64,000 nt of DNA, taken from Chromera velia. Lineage: Eukaryota > Sar > Chromeraceae. The stretch covers positions 1 through 64,000 of the forward strand of contig JAHBMJ010003845.1 in NCBI GenBank assembly GCA_018398765.1. Direction: 5' to 3'. Both the position numbers and the translations under genes were made by a program. Under the pieces are notes generated by a model. That model saw only the letters and a list, made by a program, of their open reading frames with translations, ran no database searches and had not been told where the DNA came from. Positions 1 through 11,284 of the stretch are shown piece after piece (position 1 is the first letter of the stretch; each line of letters starts with the position of its first letter).

Positions 1-2
1 AA

Positions 3-83
3 GAGGGAGGCGCTGCAGCAGTAGCCAGTGGGGAGGAAGAGAAGCCTGAAGACTTCTTTGGTCTCGATTCGGATGAGGACTGA
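3..83 (+). CDS. 3' end of a gene cut by the left window edge (acidic C-terminus)
   Basis: The frame starting at base 3 is open and ends at a TGA at 81-83. Its 26 residues are rich in Ala and Glu and finish FFGLDSDED, a typical acidic tail of a nuclear or cytosolic eukaryotic protein. The DNA changes sharply to AT-rich repeat right after the stop, which supports a real gene end. The rest of the gene lies left of the window, so neither family nor function can be given. The alternative is a chance open frame, because only 81 bases can be judged. Confidence 0.4.
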   Translation, partial: EGGAAAVASGEEEKPEDFFGLDSDED

Positions 84-455
84 GTTGTATGAATGAACTG
101 TCAAAATAGTTGAAATAGTTGGTATAGTCGACTATTATGACTTGTTATAGTTATTATTGTGGACTATTTTTGTCAGCATGAAAAATAGTTGAAATAGTTT
201 ACTATTTCAAACTATAATTATAGTAAATAGTGACTATTATGACTATAAACTATAGATATATAGCTATAGTTGAAATAGTCAACTATATCTATACAAACCG
301 ACTCATAGATGCATGACTAAATTATGACTAAATATGACTGAACTTAAAATATTTTTTTAAACATATTTTTAGATAAAAGATGCTAAATGAGTCTGTTAAC
401 GACCATCTCCAACGAGAGAAGTATTTTATATATTTTTTTTTAAATGGCACACTCC
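84..455. repeat. AT-rich stretch with repeated ATAGT/GAAATAGT words
   Basis: Words such as ATAGTTGAAATAGT and ACTATTATGACTA recur in both orientations between about 100 and 300. TATGACTAAA words follow and return at about 2,510-2,710. No open frame is credible. It looks like decayed AT-rich satellite or intergenic DNA. Confidence 0.5.
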
Positions 456-884
456 TTATATATGTAAACGTATATTATTAAACATATGAAAAAACATATA
501 TATGTATATATTGGGCCTGCCCGTCGACAACGACGTCGCGACCGGGACCGGGGTGCGCGCGTGAGCATGACTCGCAGATGCCAGGGCCCGCTGCATGCAG
601 CGTTCTATGCACCGTATACAGTGAACGACCCCGGCATACATGATCCACACCAAAAAGGCCACTCATACAAACAAAGATATATGTAGACGTACAGATGAAA
701 GAACTGTGTCACAGAGTGTTGGTGCTTTTGTGTTAATCCACTAGAACAGGGCAAATGGACAGTAGGATCGTCTTTCTATAGTGCTGTCTCTTCGTTTTAT
801 GCTACCTAGTAGGAGCTTCAGAAGCGACCGCATCGACTAGGATGTCAATATGTGCGAACTGAGATTTGGAAAGGTCAGTCATAA
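456..884. other. No gene seen
   Basis: Short overlapping frames on both strands show no domain, start context or codon pattern that favours one of them. One TGCATGCA word lies at 592-599. The stretch is left as intergenic. Confidence 0.4.
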
Positions 885-1500
885 CTGAGGTTATGGATGG
901 ATGAAGTGAGTGAGGGATCGATGCATGCATGCATAGAATGATGGAGTGAAGAGGGATGGATGAGTGGATGGAGTGAGAGAGTGGCCGAGGGATGGATGGA
1001 TAGATGGATGGAGTGAGAGAGTGACTGAGGGATGGATGGATGGGTGGATGGATGGATGGATAGATAGATGGATGCATGGATGCCATTGGATGGATAAATC
1101 GATGGATGGATGGAGTGAGGGATGGATGGATGGATGGAGTAAGTGAGGGATGGATTAATTGATGGAGTGAGTGAGGGATGGATGGATGGAGTGATGGAGT
1201 GAGGAGGGATGGATGGAGTGATGGAGTGATGGAGTGATGAGGGATGGATAGATGGGTGGATGGAGTGAGGGAGTGACTGAGGGATGGATGGATGGATGGA
1301 TGGATGGATGGATTGATGGATTGATGGATTGATTGATGGATGGATGGATGGATTGATGGATTGATGGATTGATGGATGGAGTGAGTGAAGGATGAATGGG
1401 TGGAGTGATCGAGTGAGGAGGGATGGATGGATGGATGGATGGATGACATTCGATGGATGGATGGATGGATAGATGGATAGATGGATGCCATTCGATGGAT
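885..1500. repeat. GATG/GGAT tetranucleotide array with GAGTGA interruptions
   Basis: GATG units dominate, broken by GAGTGAG and GATTGATT blocks, for about 600 bases. The same array in reverse orientation occurs in an intron at 61,934-62,525. Long open frames on both strands here (Ser-Ile-His-Pro runs) are translations of the repeat, not genes. The array runs up to the first exon of the small gene at 1,503. Confidence 0.9.
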
Positions 1501-1502
1501 GC

Positions 1503-2153
1503 ATGAAGTTGTGTATCCTTGCATTTAAATGTAAAAAGGAGAGAAATGTTCGGTGGAGATACCTGGTTGGCACACTGTCAGCGCAGTGCCCCAAAAAACC
1601 TCCGATCCTTTCTGTTGATTCTGAGCTCATCGAAGAGCTGATTCATATGTACAAGGATACCTTTCCCGATGAAGAGTGGAAAAACAGGTATGTCAGCTTT
1701 CTGTTTTCAGAGCATCCGTTTTTTTTTTTTTCTACACGTCTATATCTCTTGCGCTATCCCCTCTTTGTCTGCTCCCACCCCCTCCCTTTTTTGCTTGTTT
1801 TTGCTACCTGATAACGCAGCTGTTTGTCTATAAAGGTTGGCCAGGTTTGTACCTTCATTTTTTTTTTTCTTTGCAGGTGGGCCAAGGTAAAGCCTATAGA
1901 CGCAGGTGTGGAGAAAATACACAAGACGATCAGTCTCCTCAACAAGGCCCTAGAAGTCGTCTTCGGTGATTTATCTAAGCACACAGTCACCAACAAGGCC
2001 GGGAAGAGAGTCACCGTCTCAGTCACGGTCATCCATCACTTTACGACCTCTTTGAATAACAAAATTGGATACGCGGAAGGAGAGGTAAGAAGGGCCACTG
2101 AAGAGGCCACTGTTAGGGCGGCCACAGCTTGGGCTACTGCTACAGGCATGTAG
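1503..2153 (+). CDS. Small two-exon hypothetical gene
   Basis: Exon 1 runs from an ATG at 1,503 to 1,687 and exon 2 from 1,877 to the TAG at 2,151-2,153. The donor is CAG|GTATGT and the acceptor TTTGCAG|GTGG; both match the consensus of the other genes here. The join is phase 2 and gives one frame through the junction ([11 protein letters not shown]). The product, about 153 residues, has no domain I recognise. It carries an acidic helix-like segment ([20 protein letters not shown]) and an Ala/Thr-rich end. The start is uncertain because the GATG array abuts it, so earlier exons may exist. It could also be a relic of a larger gene. Confidence 0.45.
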
Positions 2154-3050
2154 GAGAGGGAGAGTGTAGGAAGAGGATGTCGAAATAGAAGACGTTCAGG
2201 ATGAGAGGGGGGGATGGAAGGTACCACTTTGAGAAAGGTTGGCCTACTGGCAGCCATTGGAGGGGGTGAAGAAGTCATCCCCCTCCTTATTATCATGGTT
2301 AAAATAAGATAAAATTTCATAAAAATGATATTATTTACTCAATATTTTATTTTACATGCTCTAAGTCGGTGCACTACATGAATTAAAAGCTCCAGTCTTC
2401 ATAAATTGTCCCAGAAACGTCCTAAAAGTTATAATTCTTTCATAAAAAAATGTTTTTCAAAATATGACAAAATATGAGGGAAATTAGTGATAAAATTCAC
2501 TTTAAAAAAAATATGACTAAAATATGACTATTCACTAGTTTTTTTTTACCATTTTTTTTCTCGTAAAATATATTAATTGAATGAATGGGAGTCAGTTCAT
2601 TCAATTTGTGGGTGTTTGTAGACTTGTGTAGCATTTTTTGTTTATCCGACAATATATACAAAAAAATATAAACTTATAAAAAAAAAGTAAAATATGACTA
2701 AAATATGAATTTTTTATAATATTTTATAATATTTAGTCATATTTACTAAAAGTTTTATAGGGTATACCGCATGCAGTTAAATTTAATTTTAATTTAAATA
2801 TAAAAATTTTATAGAACAGATTTTAGACATCTAACAGTACTCATTCTAGTCAGATTAGGATTAAGATTCATGTTTTAAACAATTCCGGTTCCCCCGTGGT
2901 TTCAATGAAGAAAAACCATAACGACAGTGTTACAACTAGTTATGACAATTAAGTTTCATTTCATCTTTTATCTCTGGATTTTCTATAAAAACTTAATTTT
3001 TCCATTCTTATCAATAATTTCTATCCGTTTTCATGACCCATGTATGAGGC
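2154..3050. other. AT-rich intergenic DNA, no gene seen
   Basis: After a G-rich tract to about 2,280 the sequence is strongly AT-rich with AAATATGACTAAAATATGAC words, the same type as at 300-340. No credible coding frame is visible. It may hold the 3' UTR of the preceding small gene. Confidence 0.5.
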
Positions 3051-3099
3051 ATGTATAAAGCCCGACGGAATTCAGCAAAAACATTGAAGGTCACCTTAA

Positions 3100-4250
3100 A
3101 AGCTTCCTTGCTTCAAGAAGAAGAAGATTTACATTGGTTGCCTTGTTCTTATCCGCCGTTATCTACCTCTGCTGCAACAAGAATCAACATGACCGCATCG
3201 TGGCCTCCAGAAGCGGTGGCACAGAGCGGTGTCTACCCATACTGCAGCAGCAAAAAACTAGGTATCATCCATCAGGCTGACAACTTCAAACACTATAAGC
3301 ACACTGCAAACGGATCGAAAGAAGTTTACAAAGAACGTGCCAGTCTGCCTCAAGCAAGATCGACACTAAGGTATCATGGCCGTGCTCAGCTGCGATGAGG
3401 AGCGGAGTAAGCCCTGACTGCATGCATAAAAAAAAGGGATTATTCACCAAGAGGAATGGAAAGCGACACCCCAGAGTCTAAACCAAAATAACGTCTCTGC
3501 TCATTCAATCAGCCACAAACCAGGAACGGGCGCAGAAAGAAACTGAATCAAGAAGAAGAAGACTTACATTGGTTGCCTTGTCCTTATCCGCCCCTACCGC
3601 AACAAGGATTAACACAACTGTATCGTGGCCTTAAGAAGCGGCGGTATAGAGCGGCGTCTGCCCTATCAACTCAGTCTGCAGCAGCAAAAAACTAGGTATC
3701 ATCCGTCAGGCTGATAACTTCAAATACTATAAGCACACTGCAAACGGATCGAAGGAAGTTTATAAAGAACGTGCCAGTCTACCTCAAGCAGGATCGACAC
3801 TAAGGTATCGTGGCCGCGCTGAGCTGCGATGAAGAGCAGAGAAGCCCTGACTGCATGCATGAAAAAATAGGATTATCTGCCGAGAGGAATAGATTGGAAT
3901 ACCTCAGAGGTTAAACCAAAAAAAGGTCGCTGTTCAGTCAATCAGCCATGTACAAACTGGAAATTTTTTAAAGGACACAGAAAGAAACTGGATGATGATG
4001 ATGATGATGAAGAAGAAGAAGAAGAAGAAGAAGAAGAAGACTCACTCTGTTTCTCTTGTCCTTATCCGCCCCTGCCATAACAAGAATCAATACAACTGCA
4101 TCGTGGCCTCAAGAAGCGGTGGCGTAGAGCGGCGTGCACCCATACTGCAGCAGCAAACAGATAGGTATCATCCATCAGGCTGACAATCGAAACACTGAAA
4201 GCAGATCGTAAAAAGACTGAAGGAAGAAGAAGATGTGCCAGTGTTACCCA
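3100..4250 (+). repeat. Degenerate tandem duplication, 435-bp unit, two full copies and one partial
   Basis: The block beginning GAAGAAGAAGATTTACATTG at about 3,117 returns at about 3,552, a step of 435 bases, and again in shortened form after a GAT/GAA expansion at 3,995-4,040. Each copy holds the same marker words in the same order: CTTATCCGCC, CATCGTGGCC, GAAGCGG, GCAGCAGCAAA, AGGTATCATCC, and in the two full copies CACTGCAAACGGATCGAA and CTGACTGCATGCAT. A more decayed relative may lie at 4,440-4,640. The copies differ by many substitutions, so the duplication is old. No intact frame is shared between them. Confidence 0.7.
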
Positions 4251-5924
4251 ACGCAATCTCTTGACTGTCTGTTTGATCTGTCAGCAATTCAAGGAAGGAC
4301 CAAGAAACTGTCACAAAGAAATGAACAACATCTCACATACTTTAAACAACAAAAATGAGAACAGCAGAATCAGAGATACAGAATACAGGTACGCGTCAAG
4401 AAAGGATAAGAGGAAGAGGAAAATAAAAAGACTGACGTCGTCAGTCTGGTCTTTCTCCGCCTCTGCCTTAAGAAGCAGCGAAGCGCTAGTGTCGCAGCCA
4501 TAGAAGGCTGCGGTGAAGAGTGGTGACTGCCCGTCCTCCAGGGACTATCCATAAGACTGCCAAATGAAGAGACTGCAAGCAGACTCCCTTTCTTGCTATA
4601 CCTCCCTTCGCATAACCTGCTTGAAGGAGGTCCGAGGGTGCATGCATGGTGATTCGACAAAAAGCAGGGGATGAGTCTATTAGAGGCGGTATGAGAAGAC
4701 CCATAACATCTGCCTTATGTTTTTTCTTTTCTGCTCTAGGCCTTGTTGAAAGACTGGATAAAGAAAGGGCAGACACATGTTACGCAGACTTGTTGTCTGA
4801 CTAGCCACTGAAAGATCGAAAGAACGCAGATCAAAACAATTCAGGCATCAACATCTCTCGTTACAAGGCCGGGAATGGTGTGAGTATAAAGCGGAAAGAA
4901 GAAAAGGGAGACCCGCGGATCAAAAAAGAGCTCGATAGTAGTGAGGAGACTATCAAGCCGACAGAAGAAAAACACAAATTTAAAGTGAAGCTGAAGGGCC
5001 CAAGAGCAAGAGACCTTGTTAGGCTGTAATGGCGAAGCGCTGCACTTAATCACTGACAGCACTTTGATGAGTTCAGATATAGTGGTTGGGCCGGCCTCAA
5101 CCTGACAAAGAACGGAGTGGAGGAGTGGATTGCCGTTCTGCAAGCAGAAGTGGGAAATCAGTTTGAGAGGGAGTGTCTGAAGAAGTTAGCATTTCTCAAC
5201 ATTTTTCAGCCCTTCCATACATAACCGTCGGAAGACGTGTATAACTATCAAGTTATGAAGTAAAAGACGATTGAGTGAGAGAAGCACGTGTCACTGCCGG
5301 TAATTCAATTAAAGGGGGTACAGTCTTGCATGGTAAGAGAAGAGAAAAACAGCCCCTAAAGATGTATAGGATGGGGGCTGAAGAATGGACCGACCACGGA
5401 AGCGTTGGGGTCCGCACCGAGAAGCATCAAATTGTGAAATTCCTTGATCGCCTCCTGCCCGCCGGTCTATAACGCCTCCAATGCACCCTCCTGTATCTGG
5501 TCCTATTGGTATGAAGATGAGAGGAGAGGAAAAAAGAGAAGATCGTTTTTATTTATTTGCATACAGAATTATTTTTCTGGTCCTGCTGGTATGGAGATGA
5601 GATGAGAGAAGATGCGGGGGACGGCATCAAATGCAGGTCATGAATGGAAAAAATTGCAAACAGAGGGCCGGGATGATCGGAGGAGGGAATCAACTACGTG
5701 TTACTGAGTGCCTGAGTACACAAATGGAAATGATGAGACAGAGAGATTAGAGATTCAAAAAACGGGACAACCGTCTAAAAAGCGAAAAAGAAACGACATG
5801 GAACGACGAGCAAAACAAAAAGGTGCAGAGAAACAGGCACCTGGCAGGAAGACGGACGGACTGGATCAACGGGGCGAAATTTTTGGATGTGGGCCCACAC
5901 GTCCTGCAGCCGATGGATACATGC
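4251..5924. other. Low-information region, no firm gene
   Basis: Between 5,092 and 5,224 a plus frame without an ATG is open and ends in a TAA after LNIFQPFHT. It may be a relic exon, but no domain is visible. Frames at 5,275-5,472 and 5,708-5,962 look like chance. There is nothing else to support. Confidence 0.3.
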
Positions 5925-6164
5925 ATGGATGGAGACAGACAGACAGGGAGGCTGACAGATAGGGAGACAGGGAGGCAGACAGGAAGGCAAAAAAAAAGAA
6001 AGAAAGAAAGAAAGGAAGAAAGGAAGGAAGGAAGGAAGGAAGGAAGGGAAGGAAGGAAGGAAGGAAGGAAGGAAAGAAGGAAGGAAGGAAAGAAGAAAGA
6101 AAGAAAGAAAGGAAGGAAGGAAGGAAGAAAGAAAGAAAGAAAAAAAGAAAGAACGATTGAAAAA

Positions 6165-6200
<36 letters not shown>

Positions 6201-6338
6201 ACGATCAAAAGAAAGAAAAAAAGAAAGAAAGAAAGAAAGAAAGAACGATTAAAAGAAAGAAAGAAAGAAAGAAAAAAAAAAAAAAGAAGAAAGAAAGAAA
6301 GAAAAGAAGAAAGAAAGAAAGAAAGAAAAAAAAAATAT
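5925..6338. repeat. GACAGACAGG then GGAA/GAAA tetranucleotide array
   Basis: GACAGACAGG units at about 5,930-5,990 pass into long GGAA and GAAA runs up to about 6,335. The plus strand is almost pure purine for 350 bases. Lys/Glu-Arg and Ser-Phe frames over it are repeat translations. Confidence 0.9.
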
Positions 6339-6813
6339 AGTACATGAGTGTGTCGATACTTCTAGCCCGTTTCTTTCAATTTGCCTGTCTGCACATCATT
6401 GGCTTCAAGTCTATCTGCGTCCAGGGACCTGCAAATACATGCATGACCGCTGACTGTGCTGAGCTGCCACTGTTCGTTCATGCAGGGTAGACGTCAAGGA
6501 AGCAGGGGCGGAGTTGTATATACTGACGCAGAGGCTTCCTTAAGCGACGTTCATTAAGTCACTCACCTTTGGCAGGTCCTTCCATTGTGGCTCTTCTTTT
6601 TCGCCTTCCACCTGAGGTGTTATGAGGCCCCCTTATGCGGCAACGGCTTCAAGAGACGGCAAAGAAGAAGAAGACGAGCAGGGAAGACTGCCGTTGCCAA
6701 CTCTCTCACCACTAGTCTCCTCAACTTCTTTGCCATCTCTGACGCCACCCGCACTGTCGAGTTCTGATTGGTGTAAGCTCATTCTGTGCTCACGCCGCTG
6801 TGGGGATTTCCCC
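6339..6813. other. Spacer before the minisatellite, no firm gene
   Basis: A 60-residue plus frame at 6,585-6,767 contains a basic run and ends in TGA. It has no recognisable domain and no supporting splice partner. The end of this spacer passes directly into the first minisatellite unit at 6,814. Confidence 0.3.
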
Positions 6814-8196
6814 GAATGCAGCTCGATGATAGGAGACACAAAGTGTAAATCAACCCTTAGACAGACACCGAATGTAGCTCGATGACAGGAGATACAAAGT
6901 GTAAATCAACCCTTGGACAGACACCGAATGCAGCTCGATGACAGGAGACACAAAGTGTAAATCAACCTTTGGATAGACACCGAATGTAGCTCGATGATAG
7001 GAGACACAAAGTGTAAATCAACCCTTGGACAGACACCGAATACAGCTCGATGACAGGAGACACAAAGTGTAAATCAACCTTTAGACAGACACCGAATGCA
7101 GCTCGATGACAGAAGACATAAAGTGTAAATCAAGCCTTGGACAGACACCGAATGCAGCTCAATGACAGGAGGCATAAAGTGTAAATCAACCCTTGGACAG
7201 ACACCGAATGCAACTCGATAACAGGAGGCATAAAGTGTAAATCAAGCTTTGGATAGACACTGAATACAGCTCGATGACAAGAGATACAAAATGTAAATCA
7301 ACCCTTGGACAGACACCGAATGCAGCTCGATGACAGGAGATACAAAGTATAAATTATCTTTTGAACAGACACCGAATGCAGCTCAATGACAGGAGATACA
7401 AAGTATAAATCAACCCTTGGACAGACACCGAATGTAGCTCGATAACAGGAGACACAAAGTGTAAATCAACCCTTGGACAGACACTGAATGCAGCTCAATG
7501 ACAAGAGGCACAAAGTGTAAATCAAGCCTTGGACAAACACCGAATGCAGCTCGATAACAGGAGATATAAAGTATAAATCATCTTTTGAACAGACACCGAA
7601 TGCAGCTCAATGACAGGAGACACAAAGTGTAAATCAACCCTTGGACAGACACCGAATGCAGCTCGATGACAGGAGATACAAAGTGTAAATCAACCCTTGG
7701 ATAGACACCGAATGCAGCTCAATGACAAGAGGCACAAAGTGTAAATATGTGTAAATCAACCCTTGGACAGACACTGAATGCAGCTTGATGACAGGAGATA
7801 CAAAGTGTAAATCAAGCCTTGGACAGACACCGAATGTAGCTCGATGACAGGAGATACAAAGTGCAAATCAACCCTTGGACAGACACTGAATGCAGCTTGA
7901 TGACAGGAGACACAAAGTGTAAATCAACCCTTAGACAGACACCGAATGCAGTTAGATGACAGGAGACATAAAGTGTAAATCAATCTTTAGACAAACACCG
8001 AATGCAGCTCGATGACAGGAGACACAAAGTGTAAATCAACCCTTAGACAGACACCGAATGCAACTCGATAACAGGAGACACAAAGTGTAAATCAACTAGG
8101 TAAATCAACCTTTGGACAGATACCGAATGCAGCTCGATGACAGGAGACACAAAGTGTAAATCAACCCTTGGACAGACACTGAATGCAGCTCGATAA
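6814..8196 (+). repeat. 56-bp minisatellite, about 25 copies
   Basis: Units start GAATGCAGCTCGATGACAGG, continue through CACAAAGTGTAAATCAACCC and end TTGGACAGACACC. The step between the first two units is exactly 56 (6,814 to 6,870). Copies carry scattered single-base changes. Two small length irregularities occur, near 7,741 and 8,095, where part of a unit is repeated. The array is uninterrupted by unique spacers, so it is not a CRISPR. Its last partial unit runs into the open frame of the LRR pseudogene at 8,183. Confidence 0.95.
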
Positions 8197-11100
8197 CCCC
8201 TCCAAACTCCACCCGCCTCTTCAGTTTGGGAGGCAAGACCAACAGCAGTCCTCCCAGTCTCTCTCCCATATAGCTGATATTGTGGGGCAAAGGGATTGTG
8301 ATCTTCAGGGGGCCGAGACGAAGAAAGAGAAACAGGTCTATCTAGCTCTGTCTGCTGTCATTAACCACGTACACCCGATGGCACAAGAGATATCGGCACT
8401 TGTCTCAATTAAGTAAAGCATTAAAATTGGGTGGGTGGTCCTGGGCTTCATCAAGGGGAAATTGTGCGATGTGTCGCTTGGAGGTTTTGATCTCTCGGGA
8501 TTTTTTGTGGGAGTAAAATGTCTTCATTTTGTTTTGTGTTCCCTTCCGTTGGGGCCTAGTTTTGTTGAGACTCTCAAGTGTGGATCGAATGTCTGTAAAG
8601 AACCTTTGTTGTCGGTTTTTCTCTCTTCTCTTCAAAGAGACGGGGGGCCCTCTTCTTCAGCTTCCTCGTCTTCCTCCGTCTTCCCCTTTTTAAAAACATT
8701 CATTGCAACAAAATGCGAGCTTTTCGACAGACAAGCATCCCCCTTCTTTCTTCAGCCCTCACTCCCATCTTCGCTTTAACACCTCGACTTAAGTGGCAAC
8801 CACCTGAGGAGAGCCTCCATACAGGCCTTCAGCTCGGCCCTCTCAAGGTCCTCGTTGCCTTCCCTCCTCAGTCTGGAGATCAGCAATAACCCTCTGGGCC
8901 CCTGGGGGGTGGGTGCCCTGGCCGAAGGTCTTTCGTCTGACCTCATGGGGACGCCTCTGCCCCTCCAGACTCTTAAAATGGGACGGGTGGGGGCCGGAAC
9001 GAAAGGCATGGAAGTTTTGGGCAAAGCTTTCAAAAAAAAGAAGCTGACCGCCCTGCTGACGTTGGACTTTGAGAGAAACAACATGACCCCCTCAGGTCTG
9101 CAGCACTTGACAGCTGCCGTGACTGAAGCCTCGGTTCCGAATTTGAGGTGTTGAAGAATAATTGGCTGACCAACAAGAATAGTCCTTTGAGTGAGGAAGC
9201 GGAAAAGAAAGACTATACGCCGCTCTGAGAGCTGCTTTGTACGAATGAGTTAAGAGAATTAGAAGAGCTCGACATGAACGGGTGTCATTTAGGTGTCGCT
9301 GTATCGTTTGACGTCTTTATGACACCGGAAAGATTCCCGAAGCTTCAGAGACTTGACTTAGATGGGGGGTCGAGGAAAGGGTCGTGTTTGGGTTCAGATG
9401 AGTTAGCAGCGTTGGCATGCGGTCTGGACGCGGGGTGGGCCCCCGGCCTTCGAGACTTGACCCTTTCCTGACGAGAGTAGTTATGAGAAAAGGGAAGGTA
9501 TCCTCGCATTTACAAATGCCCTCAACTCGGGTCACCTTCCTCATTTGACTCGATGGAGGCTTGGGAGTCAGCCCGAAATGGACGAAGAGGTTTGAGCTAC
9601 CTTCATCCGGGGCTTGGCGAGTGGGGCCTGGGGCTCATTGCTAGTGGAGATTGAGTTGCGCTTCCAGAGTGAGGGGATTGGTGATGTGATTGGTGAGGGG
9701 GTAGCTGCGCTGGCTGAGGAAATTCGAAAGAAGAGATTGTTGAAATTGCAGAATCTTGTTTTAGATTTTTAGACTTTTGCAGAATTGAGTGGAGAGACAA
9801 CGTGGGGACTGGGGTGGGCGTTGGGAGTTGAGGGATGTGGTGCTCTTCGTGAGCTTCATGTGAGTTTGGACAACGAGGCAGGAGACGGGTTCTTGGGTAG
9901 GCTTACGGAGGGGTTGGCATCTGGGGGGCTGGCTTCCCTTCTAGATTTGTGTCTAGAGATGCGGATGCCAACCAAATTTGTTCTAGCACAGGAGGGGGGT
10001 AGAAGGTTTGGTGAGGTTTTGGTGACTAGCGGGGGGAAGGTTCCTTGTCTCTGAAAGCTTTATCTAGAGTGAGACTCAGACGCTAGCTTTGCGTCTATTT
10101 TTGAGGAACTATCATTAGGAAGGCTTGCCTTTTCAGTGCGTGTAGACCTCTTTTTCTTGTTTTTTGGAGACGGGGGCGGCGATAGTGATAGTGATAGTGA
10201 TGGGGGCGGCGAAACACCTGCCACGTTAGTTAGGTGTGCCGACGTGATCCATGCTGGTGGCCTCCCTGGGTTTAGGAGGTTGCTCTTCCCCCCCTATGAA
10301 GAGGACACCCACGCACAAGGGGTGGCGGTTGGGGAGGCATTAACACACTCCGAAGGTGAGTGCCTTGAATCGCTTGAACTGATCTGTGCTTGTGAAGACA
10401 TGGGGTAGACAGACGTAGAATTTCTTTATGGATTCCTGGAAGGAGTGGCAAGAGGGCTTAGATACCTACCGGCCCTTAGGCACCTTGATTTGATGAGCTT
10501 CTGCATTGGGGTGGGGGGGGTGAGATCGCTCTCAAACGTGCTGAGTGGTAACAAAGTGCCAAATCTTAAGGTACTCAGACTGGATATTTAGGACATCAGT
10601 AAGGAGGGAATGCAGACTTTTCTTTCGGCCCTCAGTTGCCCCTAAGATCTCCCCCCCTCCCCACCTATACTGCGACGGCTTGATGTCTGGCTGTCTAAAA
10701 GTGCGGGGGTGAGCCTTTTTGTGGGTGTGTTAGGTAGCAGGCGTTTGTGTCGGTTGAAGGAGCTGGAGATTGGGGCGTTGCGCAGTCTTAAAGAGATTCG
10801 TGCCCTTTGCCCTGGAGGCCTCGGGAGCGGCAGGCTTTCTTTGTTGTCTCATTTAGACCTGGAGGGGATTTATTTGGATAAGATTGAAACGGTTAGAGTT
10901 CTCTCAGAGACACTAGTTACTGAGAAACTGCCATCTCTCTGGTTGTTGAGTTTACAGGCGACGGGCCTCAATGATGAGGGAGTGGGTACACTCACAGAGG
11001 CGTAGCTGGACCATGCCTCCGCCCTTTTGCAAGACCTCAATCTGAGGACAAATAAGCTTACCTCTGCAGCAGGTCTCCTTCTGCGTGCCTTCCTTAGCAC

Positions 11101-11284
11101 TGGACGTCTGCCGTCATTGGAGAAAGTGCAAATCAGGTTGGACCATATACAGGCTGTTGAGAGAAGAGACTTTGAGGGAACAGGAGGTCAGATCCCGCTC
11201 TCTAAAGAATTTCCTGACGTTATATTCGAGTACGATTTAGTGAAGAAGTTTAATTTGATGGAGTTAGATCCAGATTTGATTTGA
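8183..11284 (+). pseudogene. Decayed leucine-rich-repeat (ribonuclease-inhibitor-like) protein gene
   Basis: Translation gives repeated LRR units of the RNI type, for example HLDLSGNHL, LLSLEISNNPLG, LQRLDLDGG, LSHLDLEGIYL, LLSLQATGLNDEGVGTL and LQDLNLRTNKLTSAAG. They lie in plus frames spanning about 3 kb. The reading frame is that of base 8,183 up to about 9,150, shifts by one base, then returns near 9,475. In-frame stops lie at 8,414, 8,777, 9,469, 10,052, 10,406 and 11,003, with more between. LRR homology continues past each stop, so these are disabling changes and not gene ends. The intact ancestor probably bound proteins through a horseshoe LRR domain. The 3' end at 11,282-11,284 is followed by AT-rich GATTTGATTTGA DNA. 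Confidence 0.8.

Noticed and set aside
802-1630. Two minus frames of about 250 codons with Pro-Ser-Ile-His repeats
   Set aside because: They are repeat translations of the GATG array; no unique sequence is conserved.
5747-6347. Ser-Phe-Leu and Lys-Glu-Arg frames of 150-175 codons
   Set aside because: They are translations of GGAA and GAAA repeats on both strands.
6814-8196. CRISPR array
   Set aside because: The 56-bp units are directly head to tail with no unique spacers, and the genome is eukaryotic.
8183-11284. Reassigned stop codons in the LRR frame
   Set aside because: TAA, TAG and TGA all occur at unrelated residue positions and the frame also shifts, while neighbouring genes use normal stops. 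Decay explains it better.
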